Part shown: positions 24,743 through 33,693 of the stretch, one piece after another
Position numbering within the stretch: position 1 is the first letter of the stretch
Layout of the letters: each line of letters begins with the position of its first letter
Source of the DNA: Caldilineales bacterium
Lineage (GTDB): Bacteria > Chloroflexota > Anaerolineae > J102
Length of the DNA stretch: 41,572 nucleotides
Reading direction: 5' to 3'
Assembly (NCBI GenBank): GCA_024102915.1
Contig: JAGFJG010000163.1
Span: 1-41,572, forward strand
Notes under the pieces: model-generated
Databases searched by the model: none
Seen by the model: only the letters and a program-made list of their open reading frames with translations
Told to the model about the DNA's origin: nothing
Position numbers and translations under genes: made by a program

Positions 24743-24803
24743 CCCATCCAGAAGCATCGAACGGCCAAATAGCTCATAGGCCGGCATCACAATGGAGGAC
24801 ATC

Positions 24804-24908
24804 ATGAGTCTCAAACTGAAACGCAACATCCCCCTTTTCGTCCTTTTGTTAACTATCATCACCTCGCTGGCGATCATGATTGGCAATCAGCCCATCATCG
24901 CCTACTGA
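24804..24908 (+). CDS. 34-residue single-pass membrane peptide
   Basis: ATG 24804 follows GGAGG (24794-24798) at five bases and opens a 34-codon frame ending TGA 24906-24908. The product starts with a basic tip (MSLKLKRN) and has one hydrophobic segment (about residues 9-27), ending NQPIIAY. A strong ribosome site, a proper membrane signature and its place between two operon genes argue for a real small protein. The function is unknown; it might assist the neighbouring membrane proteins. Confidence 0.55.
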   Translation: MSLKLKRNIPLFVLLLTIITSLAIMIGNQPIIAY

Positions 24909-25008
24909 GGATCGGCAGCAAGCTACTCGTTCAGAGTCCTCGATGTACTCAGGGTGAGCGGGCAAGCTGTCAAACCCTGTATCCTAACCCCATCCGGAGA
25001 ACACTCTC

Positions 25009-26787
25009 ATGAAAAAATACATTTTAATTACCCTGCTGTCCGTCTTTCTGCTTGCGCTCAGCGCTTGCGGTAAGGAAGTGACGGCGTCCTCCGCCGCAGT
25101 TTCCGACTCCCTGACTGTGAGTTCCGCCGGTCTAGCTGCCGGCTCACAAACAACCACGCCGGTGGTTGTCACGCCGATCGCCGTTACCTATGACCAGGAA
25201 GATCTGGTCGAGACGGACCTCGATAGCGCCGAAGCTACGATCATATTGCTGCAAGGCGATGTCGTTTCCGTTGATGGTGGTGGAGCCGTGGCCGATAACT
25301 CCATCGTCACCATCCAATCCGCCGGAACTTACGAAATCAGCGGCAAGTTGAACGACGGCCAGATCATCGTCGATACCACCGACCCAGAGTCAGTGACGCT
25401 TATGCTGTCCGGTGTCGATATCAGCTCGTCTTCCAGCTCTCCCATCTACGTGAGTAATGCCGAAAAGGTAATCCTCACGCTCTCAGCCTATACCCAGAAC
25501 ACGGTCACCGATGAAGGTTCCTATATCTTCGCAACGGGTGAAGATGAGCCGGATGCCGCCATATTCAGCCATGATGATCTTACAATCAACGGCAGTGGCT
25601 CGCTCACTGTGAACGCAAACTTCAACAATGGCATTGTCAGTAAGGACGATCTGAAGATAACTGGCGGCAACATCACCGTGTATGCAGTGAACGACGGTAT
25701 CAAAGGGCGAGATTCTCTCAACATCAAAGATGGCGTAATCATCGTGGATGCTGGCGGCGATGGCTTGCAAGCCAATAACGATGAAGACCCGGAACAGGGT
25801 TACATCGTCATCGAAGGCGGCAGCCTCGACATCACCACCGGGTTGGACGGCATTCAGGCCGAGACCATGCTCTCGATCAGCGGCGGCGAGATTGCCCTGG
25901 TTACGGGCGGCGGCAGTACCGTCTACGCCCCCGCCGATAGCGCCAAAGGCCTGAAAGCGGGCGTGGACATCACCATCAGCGGCGGCGTGTTCGGCATCGA
26001 TTCCGCCGCCGACGCCATCCATTCCAACGATACCATCACCATCCTCGGCGGCGAATACCAGATTGCGACCGGCGATGACGCTATCCATGCCGACACGCAA
26101 TTGACCATCAGCGGCGGCGACATGGACATCGCCAAATCGTACGAAGGCATCGAAAGCCAGAGTATCGTCATCGATGACGGCACGATCCGTGTGGTCGCCA
26201 GCGATGACGGCATCAACGGTTCAGACGGCGGCGGTGGGAGCGCCATGGGGCAGGGTCCCGGCGGTTTCGAGACTGGAGACAGCTCGATCACCATCAATGG
26301 CGGCTACATCACTCTCGACACCGGGGGCGATGGTATCGATGTCAATGGCGTCCTCAGCATGACCGGCGGCGTATTGCTCGTGCATGGCCCTGTGACCGAC
26401 CGTGAAGGCGCATTGGATTACAATGTAAACTTCCAGATGTCGGGCGGCTATCTAGTGGCGGTGGGCAGCGCCGGCATGGCGCAAGCGCCAAGCAGCGATT
26501 CCAGCCAATACGCCGTCATGTACAACTTCGCCTCGGTGCAACAGGCGGGAACGCTGATCCAGCTCGTAAACGCCGATGGTGATGAACTCCTCACCTTTGC
26601 TCCGACCAAGGATTTCCAATCCCTCGTGTTTTCCTCGCCCGACCTGCAAAATGGCGACACCCTGGTCATCTATACCGACGGCAACCAAACCGCCAGTCTG
26701 ACGCTCGACGGAACCCTCACCACCGGCGGCGTTGTTGGCGGCGGCTTTGGCGCTCCCGGCGGCGGTGTTCGTCCGCCTCGGCCTTAA
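25009..26787 (+). CDS. Cthe_2159-like carbohydrate-binding beta-helix lipoprotein
   Basis: A 592-residue surface lipoprotein. The signal peptide has lipobox LSAC (Cys20), followed by a Ser/Thr-rich linker (about 25-60). The body (about 80-490) consists of many short repeats of the form D-x-I-x-I-x-G-G-x-x-x-I/V (such as DDLKITGGNITVYAVNDGIK), which stack as a right-handed parallel beta-helix. The proteins of this type (the carbohydrate-binding family typified by Cthe_2159) bind acidic polysaccharides and occur near VTC and DUF4956 genes. The C-terminus is Gly/Pro-rich (GGGFGAPGGGVRPPRP), likely an envelope spacer. ATG 25009 is about 13 bases after GGAG (24992-24995). A terminator (26855-26882) follows, closing the gene row. 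Confidence 0.83.
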   Translation: MKKYILITLLSVFLLALSACGKEVTASSAAVSDSLTVSSAGLAAGSQTTTPVVVTPIAVTYDQEDLVETDLDSAEATIILLQGDVVSVDGGGAVADNSIVTIQSAGTYEISGKLNDGQIIVDTTDPESVTLMLSGVDISSSSSSPIYVSNAEKVILTLSAYTQNTVTDEGSYIFATGEDEPDAAIFSHDDLTINGSGSLTVNANFNNGIVSKDDLKITGGNITVYAVNDGIKGRDSLNIKDGVIIVDAGGDGLQANNDEDPEQGYIVIEGGSLDITTGLDGIQAETMLSISGGEIALVTGGGSTVYAPADSAKGLKAGVDITISGGVFGIDSAADAIHSNDTITILGGEYQIATGDDAIHADTQLTISGGDMDIAKSYEGIESQSIVIDDGTIRVVASDDGINGSDGGGGSAMGQGPGGFETGDSSITINGGYITLDTGGDGIDVNGVLSMTGGVLLVHGPVTDREGALDYNVNFQMSGGYLVAVGSAGMAQAPSSDSSQYAVMYNFASVQQAGTLIQLVNADGDELLTFAPTKDFQSLVFSSPDLQNGDTLVIYTDGNQTASLTLDGTLTTGGVVGGGFGAPGGGVRPPRP

Positions 26788-26854
26788 GCACTATGTGTTG
26801 ATAAAAACGATGATTGCTTTGGCATGATGCACATAGCCTTTCACCATCCACACA

Positions 26855-26882
26855 AAAAGACCTTGAGGAATCGGGGTCTTTT
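26855..26882. terminator. Bidirectional rho-independent terminator
   Basis: AAAAGACC (26855-26862) pairs with GGTCTTTT (26875-26882) around a 12-base loop; T-rich tails lie on both strands. It closes the beta-helix lipoprotein gene on plus, and on minus begins a few bases after the stop of the small frame at 26888-27058. The rest of the 335-base gap holds only that frame and a weak TATAAT (27066-27071) before the next lipoprotein gene. Confidence 0.75.
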
Positions 26883-26887
26883 GCTTT

Positions 26888-27058
26888 TCAGACCACGGGC
26901 AGACAAATCTCATAGTTCACGTTAAGGGAGTAAGTGGCGAGTTTCCCTTCCGGATAGTGAGGTAAAAATAGGCTGGCCGATTGGACAATATGCCCATGTT
27001 CGGTACAATGCCACACAACCGTTGGTAAAGGCTTTGCTGCAGGTAATCTTGCGGCCAC
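26888..27058 (-). CDS. Small ORF or 3' gene remnant of unknown function
   Basis: A minus-strand frame of 56 codons from GTG 27058 (no good ribosome site) to TGA 26888. The product includes PTVVWHCTEHGHIVQSASL and PEGKLATYSLNVNYEICLPV, which look like genuine protein rather than random translation. The stop lies directly before a hairpin with a T-tail on this strand, as expected for the end of a real gene. An in-frame stop at 27065-27067 limits it upstream. Most likely it is the C-terminal remnant of a larger gene lost in the rearrangement seen next door. The family was not recognised. Confidence 0.3.
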   Translation of the reverse strand: MAARLPAAKPLPTVVWHCTEHGHIVQSASLFLPHYPEGKLATYSLNVNYEICLPVV

Positions 27059-27122
27059 ACAAACCTATAATTAGCGTTTCACCTCGCCTCTTTCAAATTA
27101 CACACCCTTTCAGGAGGCTATC

Positions 27123-27374
27123 ATGCGTGTGCGACTCTATATCCTGATTTTGCTGGCAATGACATTGGCGCTGGCTGCCTGTGGGAGCGCGCCTGGGTCC
27201 GCGCCAACACCGCTGGCACAGAACGAGCAGGCAGCAGAAGCGACCTCTGTCGATAGCGCACCGGCTGAGTCCGCTATTTCAGCGGAGGCCAGGACGAGGG
27301 CGGAGGCTCAGAAATTACCGATGATGCACTCGCAGCGATTTACGATACTGTTGGCGGGAATCCCCTGGCCTTGA
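27123..27374 (+). pseudogene. Lipoprotein gene start, truncated and fused out of frame
   Basis: ATG 27123, with AGGAGG (27112-27117), begins a normal lipoprotein: hydrophobic signal (about 4-18), lipobox LAAC (Cys20) and an Ala/Pro/Ser-rich linker to about residue 55. From about 27300 the frame no longer makes sense (RTRAEAQKLPMMHSQRF) because the DNA codes for a different protein in another frame. The gene thus lost its mature domain, probably a binding or receptor protein, by a deletion or recombination. The 83-residue product could still be made and lipidated. Confidence 0.6.
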
Positions 27375-28929
27375 AACTGATCGCCGGACACATCCACAGC
27401 CACGGTTTGGACCACATGTTGGATGCGCTGAAAGGGGCATACGGCAGCCCCATCGAAGAAATGTACACTTACATTTATCATGAGGCCTGGGGCAAGCTAA
27501 GCGACACGGAAAGGGTTGTCCTGCTCGTTATGCCGTTGAGCCCCCCTGCGGGTGTAACAAGCGAATTTTTAGAACGCACTAGCGGGCTTTCCAAGGGCGT
27601 TTTCTTCGACGCCTTGAACCACCTGGTCACGATGAATTTGATAGAACGGCGCGGCGAGCTCAGACAGGCGCGCTACGCCATCCATAACCTGACCAGGACT
27701 TTCTTGCAATCGCAGGTCTTGAAGTGGCTTCCGTAGCGCCTTTCGATGCAACTGCCACCTTCCGTGCGCATGTCGCCCGCGGCCTTTCTTATGCAACAGA
27801 AAGAGCGTCTGGGGATAGGCAGGCTGTGTTCAGTCAGGCGGATCGAGACCTGGCCTTATACCTGCCCGATCTGGCGCTTCGCATCGGCGACGACCGGGAG
27901 CGCATTTACCGATACCTACTCACCGTTGCGCCACGGATGGAGCAGGCAGGACACCGCTGGCAATGGTTGCGCGCCCTGGAACATGGATTAAGCTATGCCC
28001 GGCAGTTTGCCGATACAGCTATCGAAGCGGAGCTATTACTGCACCTCGGCTATCTACATCTATTGCTTGGCAGCTATGATCGGGCGTTGGAAGAGCTGAA
28101 GAATAGTCAGGCTATTTTTCGACAATTGGAAGATGTGCGCGGCATGGCCCGGGCGCAGATACGGCAAGCATTTGTGTTGCGGCGTCAAGGACAACTGAAT
28201 GCCGCGTGGGACATGGCGAACCAGGCGCTAAACTTGCTCCCAGCCGACGATGCCGAGAGGGCGCTAGGCGCTATGGCGTTGGGTGTCATCCTTTTGGAGC
28301 GGCAGGAATATCAGCAGGCTGCCATAACCATGAAAGAGGCGCTCACCATGGCCGTTAGCAACGGCGACAAGCGCATGGAGTCTTGGTTGCATGAACATTT
28401 AGGGGCAGTCATGCGCCGTACCGGAGACTTTGACGAGACGAAATATCATCTCGCCCGTTCGCGCGAACTGGCCCCGGATGATCCGGTACACAAAGCTGTG
28501 ATAACCATGACATTGGGGGCGGTTCACTTCGAGTCGGGCGAAGTAGCGCAGGCGCTAGAAGGGTTTCTCGAAGCGAAGGAAGTCTTCTTGCAGTATGCTG
28601 AACTCCCTCGCCTTGCCATAGCCTATAACAACCTGGGGATGGCTTATAAAACGCTAGGTCGGACTGAACAGGCAATCGATGCATATCATGCATCCATCGA
28701 TCTATGGCGACAATTGGGAAACGCCACCCCTCTAGCGAATACCACTGCCGGGTTAGCCCTTGTTTACCAGGCGCAAAACCAACATCAACAGGCAATCGAA
28801 TTGTTTGATATGGCTTTGGAAATTCTTGCTGGCAGGGCTGATGACCCGCAATCTCAGAAGTTGACTAAACGCATTCAAGGCTATCGAGCCGACTCATTGG
28901 GTGCTCTGTACAAAGGACCCGTTGCATAG
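27269..28929 (+). pseudogene. 3' part of a STAND NTPase gene with TPR repeats, N-terminus lost and frame-shifted
   Basis: The frame opening after TGA 27266-27268 reads EITDDALAAIYDTVGGNPLA (from about 27315), the sensor-like G-x-P motif and adjacent region of STAND/NB-ARC-type ATPases, then a winged-helix-like part with LSDTERVVLLVMPLSPPAGV, ending at TAG 27734-27736. In the next frame (open from GTG 27724 to 28929, 401 residues) comes a helical region with at least five TPR-like repeats (such as AEAYNNLGMAYKTLGRTEQA-like units). The P-loop half is absent. A frame change near 27720-27740 breaks what is normally one polypeptide. The TPR part might still be made from GTG 27724 through coupling. 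STAND proteins act in signalling or defence; here only a wreck remains. Confidence 0.65.
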
Positions 28930-29023
28930 TAAGCGAAGAAGACAGAGCATCGTAGATATCGAGCGGTGACCACACTATATTCAGCAAATCCTTGCACAGA
29001 TCATCAAAGCCAGAGTCGCCAAT

Positions 29024-29374
29024 CTATGCGTTCACAATGATGGCCGTCTTGCGAGTATGACGTTTCTGTTTGCCTGAGTAATGACGACGTTGTCGGTCAT
29101 CATCTTGCGATTGTTGAATCAGTTGTTTCGTCGCATCCGCAATGGCAAAGAGATCTGGATCGTCTCGAAATGCCTGTTCAAGGGTGCGTCCTTGTCCCCG
29201 TCGGGGCGGGTCCGACCACTCCATTTCGCCCTCGCTAGCTTGTCGCAATACTTGCAGAATCCGCTTCCCAACAGGCTCAAGTAGCTTGTACAGGTCATCA
29301 AACTCAGTCAGCGTCAATCCGCACAGTCCTTTGAATGCTTTTTGGTTCTGCTTCGATTGCTCGTACGTGATCAT
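29024..29374 (-). pseudogene. Internally deleted transposase remnant (DDE_Tnp_4/IS5-like)
   Basis: From ATG 29374 a frame of 116 codons encodes the N-terminus of an IS5-like transposase (FKGLCGLTLTEFDDLYKLLE) and then jumps to the start of the catalytic domain (FAIADATKQLIQQSQDDDRQ, HYSGKQKRHTRKTAIIVNA), ending at TAG 29024. The helix-turn-helix part between them and the whole rest of the DDE domain are gone. No terminal repeats were found. It lies between the STAND relic and the exporter operon, marking an old insertion point. Confidence 0.65.
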
Positions 29375-29430
29375 CGCTTTTCCTCTTCTGCTACATCTTG
29401 ACCGATAGCCGCTTCTTTTCAAACAGGTTC

Positions 29431-30156
29431 TTAAATCTCGCTGGCATCAGCCAGGGCGTCGATCTCATTCCGTTCGCTGAGAATCCGGGCGATCTTGCCA
29501 TCCTGCATCATGATCACCCGATCGACGTACTTGCACATGCGCAGGTCGTGCGTGACCATGATGCCAGCGCGCTGCTGCTCGTGGATCAGGTCAGCGAAGG
29601 TGCGCACCACCTGATGTGCCAGATTGGTGTCCAGGCTGGCCGTAGGTTCGTCGGCCAGTACCACACCCGGTTCGTGGATCAGGGCGCGGGCAATGGCGAC
29701 GCGTTGCTGCTGCCCGCCCGACAACTCGCCCGGATAGTGGCCCAGACGGTCGCCCAGACCAAGTCGCTCCAACAAAGCTTCTGATTTGACGACGCCGTTC
29801 TTAAGGGGCTTGCTGTTCAGCCGCAACATCAAATCGACATTTTCTTGGGCGGTGAGGTAAGGGACGAGGTTGTTGGATTGGAACGTAAATCCGATGTTTT
29901 CCCGCCGGAAGCGAGCCCGCTCCTTCTCCTTCATCCCGCCCATCTCCTTACCATCGATTTTGATGCTGCCCGAGGTGGGCGTGAGCAGACCGGCCAGCAT
30001 AGCCAGCATCGAGGTCTTGCCAGAGCCGGAGGGGCCAACGAGGGCGACGAATTCGCCCGATTCGATACTGAGCGAGACGTGATCCACCGCTGTAACGGCG
30101 GACTCACCCTCGCCATAGATTTTTACGACATTCTGAGCTTGAAGTGCTGTTGACAT
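29431..30156 (-). CDS. ABC transporter ATP-binding protein, MacB/LolD type
   Basis: A 241-residue ATPase with Walker [11 protein letters not shown]-loop [13 protein letters not shown], signature [15 protein letters not shown], Walker [14 protein letters not shown] and the switch His in MVTHDLRM, all typical of MacB/LolD/FtsE-like ATPases that drive mechanotransmission or export. The start is taken at ATG 30156 (MSTALQAQ); ATG 30177 in frame is also possible, and neither has a strong ribosome site. It is the last gene of the minus operon membrane-fusion protein, permease, ATPase. The substrate is unknown. Confidence 0.9.
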   Translation of the reverse strand: MSTALQAQNVVKIYGEGESAVTAVDHVSLSIESGEFVALVGPSGSGKTSMLAMLAGLLTPTSGSIKIDGKEMGGMKEKERARFRRENIGFTFQSNNLVPYLTAQENVDLMLRLNSKPLKNGVVKSEALLERLGLGDRLGHYPGELSGGQQQRVAIARALIHEPGVVLADEPTASLDTNLAHQVVRTFADLIHEQQRAGIMVTHDLRMCKYVDRVIMMQDGKIARILSERNEIDALADASEI

Positions 30157-30227
30157 ATTTCTAATTGCCTGAATCATTTTGAAGTCACAAATAAATCAGT
30201 TGGATTACTTCTCGAAAGTGGATCCCG

Positions 30228-30255
30228 CCATCGTCCATCGTCAATGGTCTTTCGT
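30228..30255. repeat. Heptamer tandem repeat (CCATCGT type)
   Basis: Four 7-base units: CCATCGT, CCATCGT, CAATGGT, CTTTCGT. It lies in the 149-base gap between the permease and ATPase genes. The same heptamer forms the array at 39879-39906. Confidence 0.6.
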
Positions 30256-30305
30256 CGAATGTAAAGCAGAGGCATATTTTCCACGTGACGTGAGTTCATC
30301 ATCGA

Positions 30306-31460
30306 TCATTGCGCCAGACCAAGCGCTGTTAGCGGTTCAACCTTCAGCAGCGCATAGACCGAAACCAATCCGCCTAATGGCCCGATGATGAGCAATGATC
30401 CCACGGCGGCGAGTACGGCGTCGGGCGTGAAGACGATGGGGATGCCGGGCGGGAATGCCAGCGATAGCAACAAAGCTCCCGTCGCGCCCAAGACCACGCC
30501 GATTGCATTCACAGAGACGATCTGGATCAGCGCCGCCAGGCCGACGGTGGAACTGGCCGCGCCGATAGCCTTGAGCATACCGATTTGCGCCACCTTTTGC
30601 AGGGTCTGAATCTGGAAGAAGCCGCCGATGACCAGGATGCCGATGAACAGCGTGAAGTAGCGCTGCGTGTTCAGAGTGCTTTGCTGGGCGGAATATCCGG
30701 GCGTCGCTTCATATGCCGTGACTCGATCCACCACTTCCACATCCGAGACCTCGGCCTGGATCTTCGTCGCCATCGCAGCGGGGTCAGCGCCATCCTGCAA
30801 CTTGATGGCAATGATGTTTGAGATCAGTTCGCCGCCGGTCGATTCCTGCGTGCCTTTCGGCCGGATTTTGTCCCAGGTGAGGTAAGGCACGAACACCGAG
30901 GGTGCAAGAAAATACTGGCGACCATCGCTGATTCCGGAGACAGTCAGATCGTAAAACTCGTCCTCTGTGCCCTGCACGCTCTTGACGGTGATTGTGTCGC
31001 CGACCTGAATTCCAGCTCGAATGGCGGCATTGCGGTCGATCACCGCCTCATTGCCGCGGGAGCGGTTGAGGTTAACGCCCTGATACGCAGGGGGTTCGCC
31101 GGGATGGCCCGGTTCCACGCCAATCAGCGAGACATCGAGCGGCTCACGACCGTCAGGGAAAACCAGCGTTGTGCTGGTGAAGTTGACCTGACCGACATCC
31201 ACCACCCCATCCACTCGCCGAATCTCGGCCAGTTTCGAGCGGCCCAGACGGCTGGCGGAGATGGAGAGATCGACATTGTCCTGATAGGCGATCAGCTCGC
31301 CGTTCAGTTTTTCGATGTATTCCCGATTGCCGTCGCCCAGCCCCTCGGCCAGAGCGGCGACGAACAGTACGAGGGTTGTGATGAGGGCGACAACCAGCGC
31401 TACCAGGAGGAATCGGCCCCGGTTGTGCCACAGTTCTTTGAACGAAAGATAGAATGACAT
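30306..31460 (-). CDS. FtsX/MacB-like ABC transporter permease
   Basis: A 384-residue membrane protein with the MacB layout: one N-terminal membrane segment (about 17-40), a large extracytoplasmic domain (about 45-265) and three C-terminal segments (about 270-290, 305-335, 348-372). LFIGILVIGGFFQIQTLQKV and IGMLKAIGAASSTVGL form the FtsX-domain coupling region that contacts the ATPase. ATG 31460 lies 51 bases after the fusion-protein stop. It is the transmembrane core of the exporter. Confidence 0.9.
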   Translation of the reverse strand: MSFYLSFKELWHNRGRFLLVALVVALITTLVLFVAALAEGLGDGNREYIEKLNGELIAYQDNVDLSISASRLGRSKLAEIRRVDGVVDVGQVNFTSTTLVFPDGREPLDVSLIGVEPGHPGEPPAYQGVNLNRSRGNEAVIDRNAAIRAGIQVGDTITVKSVQGTEDEFYDLTVSGISDGRQYFLAPSVFVPYLTWDKIRPKGTQESTGGELISNIIAIKLQDGADPAAMATKIQAEVSDVEVVDRVTAYEATPGYSAQQSTLNTQRYFTLFIGILVIGGFFQIQTLQKVAQIGMLKAIGAASSTVGLAALIQIVSVNAIGVVLGATGALLLSLAFPPGIPIVFTPDAVLAAVGSLLIIGPLGGLVSVYALLKVEPLTALGLAQ

Positions 31461-31511
31461 GAATCTTCAATGCTCCTTGATGCAGTCTGTCACGCCAGCT
31501 CGAAAACCGGG

Positions 31512-32813
31512 TTACCCAATATCGAATGTGACGACCGCAGTGAGGTTCCACAGCAGGCGGCTATCTTGCTGGTCGGGCATGAGCACGACGGTGTAGACGA
31601 TGTCGCCTCGCAAGTCTTCGCCAATGGGGCGCAGTATGCGCACGGTAGCGGTCTTCTGCAGGCCGGGGATGGCGTCGAATGTAATCGTGGCGGGCATGCC
31701 TTCCTCAATGTTGATGGCGTCGAACTCGGTCAGGTCTTCGGTCTCTATCTCCCAGGCGGAGAGGTCGGCCAGGCGCACGATGGGAGCGCCGGCCGCAACC
31801 TGTTCACCCACGCGGGCGTCGAGCCAGGCAATCGTGCCCGCAAAGGGAGCGCGTAATTCCGTTTCAGCCAGCGCCGCCAACGCCTGATCAAGCGTTGCCT
31901 GTGCTGCGGCCACATCAGCGCGAGCGATTTCAACGGCTTCGCTGCGAGCGCCAGCTTTGGTCAGCGCCAACTGCGCTTCGGCCTGCCGCACTTCCGCCTG
32001 GGCTGCTTCGAGGTCGGCGGGATTCGTGGCCTGCAGGGCATCGAGTTGCGCCTGAGCCCGGTTCACACGAGCGCGGGCGGACGCAATGTCGGCTGTATTG
32101 GCGCCTCGTTTCAGGTCATCAAGCCGGGCCTGGGCGGCGACGACGTTGTTGGTGGCCTGCTCAAGCTGAGCTGCTTCGGGCAGGGCGCCGATATGGGGAT
32201 TGCCCCGCACACGATCATAAGCGGCCTGAGCCTGACGTACCACAGCTTGAGCGTTTGCCAGTTCGGTCTCGGCGGCGATGAGTTGTTGCTGGCTGACGCC
32301 TTCAAGCGTCTTTTGCAATGACGCCTGAGCTTCGGCTAACGTAGCCTGAGCGGCTGCGACCTCCTCGCTGAGCGGGCCATTGGCGACTCGCGCCATCCTG
32401 GCCTGTGCCGCCGCCAGAGCAGCATCAGCCGAAGCGATTTCCTCCGCCCGCGCGCCCGCTTCGAGTTCCGCCAGTTGCGCTTCGGCTCGCGTCAGTTGGG
32501 CTTCTGCCTGCGCAACCGAGGCATGCTGGCGGTCGGCGACCAGTCTCAGAAGCGGCTGTCCCTCTTCGACGGTGTCGCCCTCGCTGACGAGGATTTCAGC
32601 AACATTGCCGCTGACAGGCAGACTGAGGTCGGCGCGCTGCATGGGGACGACGCGAGCATCCACCACGATGCGGTCGCCGGGGGTTTGTATAATCGTCTCC
32701 GGTTCAGACGCTTCTGCAACCTGGGCGGCGTTGCTGCGGAACTGCCGGAAAGCGAATCCGCCGGCGGCAAGCGTCACGATGACAAGTGCAATTATCACAA
32801 TGCGTTTCTTCAT
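31512..32813 (-). CDS. HlyD-family membrane fusion (periplasmic adaptor-like) protein
   Basis: A 433-residue protein anchored by one N-terminal segment (about 5-22). It has a biotinyl-lipoyl-like half (LPVSGNVAEILVSEGDTVEE, about 63-90), a very long Ala/Gln-rich coiled coil (about 95-310) built from AEAQL-like repeats, the second lipoyl half (LRAPFAGTIAWLDARVGEQV) and a beta-barrel domain. It is first in the operon with the FtsX-like permease and ATPase, giving a MacA/MacB-like set. In a possibly monoderm organism the adaptor would span the wall rather than reach an outer-membrane channel. The Ala-rich repeats may vary in length between strains. Confidence 0.9.
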   Translation of the reverse strand: MKKRIVIIALVIVTLAAGGFAFRQFRSNAAQVAEASEPETIIQTPGDRIVVDARVVPMQRADLSLPVSGNVAEILVSEGDTVEEGQPLLRLVADRQHASVAQAEAQLTRAEAQLAELEAGARAEEIASADAALAAAQARMARVANGPLSEEVAAAQATLAEAQASLQKTLEGVSQQQLIAAETELANAQAVVRQAQAAYDRVRGNPHIGALPEAAQLEQATNNVVAAQARLDDLKRGANTADIASARARVNRAQAQLDALQATNPADLEAAQAEVRQAEAQLALTKAGARSEAVEIARADVAAAQATLDQALAALAETELRAPFAGTIAWLDARVGEQVAAGAPIVRLADLSAWEIETEDLTEFDAINIEEGMPATITFDAIPGLQKTATVRILRPIGEDLRGDIVYTVVLMPDQQDSRLLWNLTAVVTFDIG

Positions 32814-33126
32814 CGGGTTTGTTTCCTCATTTTTAGGAATACGTAGGTCAATTCAGATGGTGATTGATGTCGAGCTATTGACCGCATTATAGGATGAGCG
32901 ACATGCGCTTTCCGTATCTCGTATTCCCATTGCACATATTTTGTCTATATTTTTTCTATAATTTAATTCGATCTAGGTCTTAACTCTCCGCATCTAACGC
33001 ATTGCTAACGCTAATCATATGCTGCGTTTATGGTGGAGCGATTCAATGAAATCAGCATCGAATTCAGGCAAATGCCTGCCCCCTCAATAATCAAACCTAT
33101 CAAATACCCTATTCGGAGGTAACACC
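32814..33126. promoter_or_regulatory. Divergent AT-rich control region between exporter and hsp20
   Basis: This 313-base gap holds no gene. It contains a strikingly AT-rich tract (about 32936-32972), a perfect TATAAT on the minus strand (32886-32891) suited to the exporter operon but with no clear -35, another TATAAT on plus (32957-32962), and a short palindrome CAGGCA-AA-TGCCTG (33065-33078) about 50 bases before the hsp20 start. No CIRCE element was seen. Confidence 0.4.
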
Positions 33127-33588
33127 ATGCGTATGATCGTTCGACGTGACCCTATGTATCGTGAGATGAATGCCTGGCGCAGTGCCATGGATCGCCTGTT
33201 CGAAGAAGTGGCCGAGAATACCGGCTATTGGGAACGCCCCGCCAACTGGGCGTTGGCCCTCGACGTCCTGGAAACCCCTGAGGCTTTCACGGTGAAGGCT
33301 TCCGTCCCCGGCATCAACCCCGACGATCTTGACATCACCCTCACTGACAATGTGCTTACCATCAAGGGTGAAGTCCAGGAGACCCAGGAAGTTGAAGAGG
33401 CCAACTGGCATCTACGAGAGCGCCGCTTTGGCAGCTTCCAACGCAGCATCACGTTGCCCACTCCGGTGAATGCCGATGCCATCGAAGCCACCTATGTCGA
33501 TGGCGTGCTCACCCTGACCGTACCCAAGGCCGAGGAGATCAAGCCCAAGCGCATCGCCGTCAAGGCTGCTCAGGAAGTCGTCTCCTAA
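33127..33588 (+). CDS. Hsp20/alpha-crystallin-family small heat shock protein
   Basis: A 153-residue cytoplasmic chaperone. The N-terminus (1-40) is helical with MNAWRSAMDRLFEEV, the alpha-crystallin domain (about 42-140) starts at LALDVLETPEAFTVKASVPG and contains LTIKGE and FGSFQRSITLP, and the YVDGVLTLTVPK segment holds the family's G-x-L motif. The tail KPKRIAVK has the I-x-V motif used for oligomer contacts. ATG 33127 follows GGAGGT (33115-33120). It is a single-gene unit with its own strong terminator. It binds unfolding proteins under stress. Confidence 0.95.
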   Translation: MRMIVRRDPMYREMNAWRSAMDRLFEEVAENTGYWERPANWALALDVLETPEAFTVKASVPGINPDDLDITLTDNVLTIKGEVQETQEVEEANWHLRERRFGSFQRSITLPTPVNADAIEATYVDGVLTLTVPKAEEIKPKRIAVKAAQEVVS

Positions 33589-33624
33589 CCCGATTCCCCG
33601 TCAATCCCATACTTTTATCAGCAG

Positions 33625-33658
33625 ACAGAGGCCAGATCAATCCGGCCTCTGTTTTTGT
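33625..33658 (+). terminator. Rho-independent terminator of hsp20
   Basis: ACAGAGGCC (33625-33633) pairs with GGCCTCTGT (33644-33652) over a 10-base loop, followed by TTTTGTTTT. A textbook terminator. Confidence 0.9.
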
Positions 33659-33693
33659 TTTGCCAGGTGACCCCAAGAAATCACGCATCGTTT

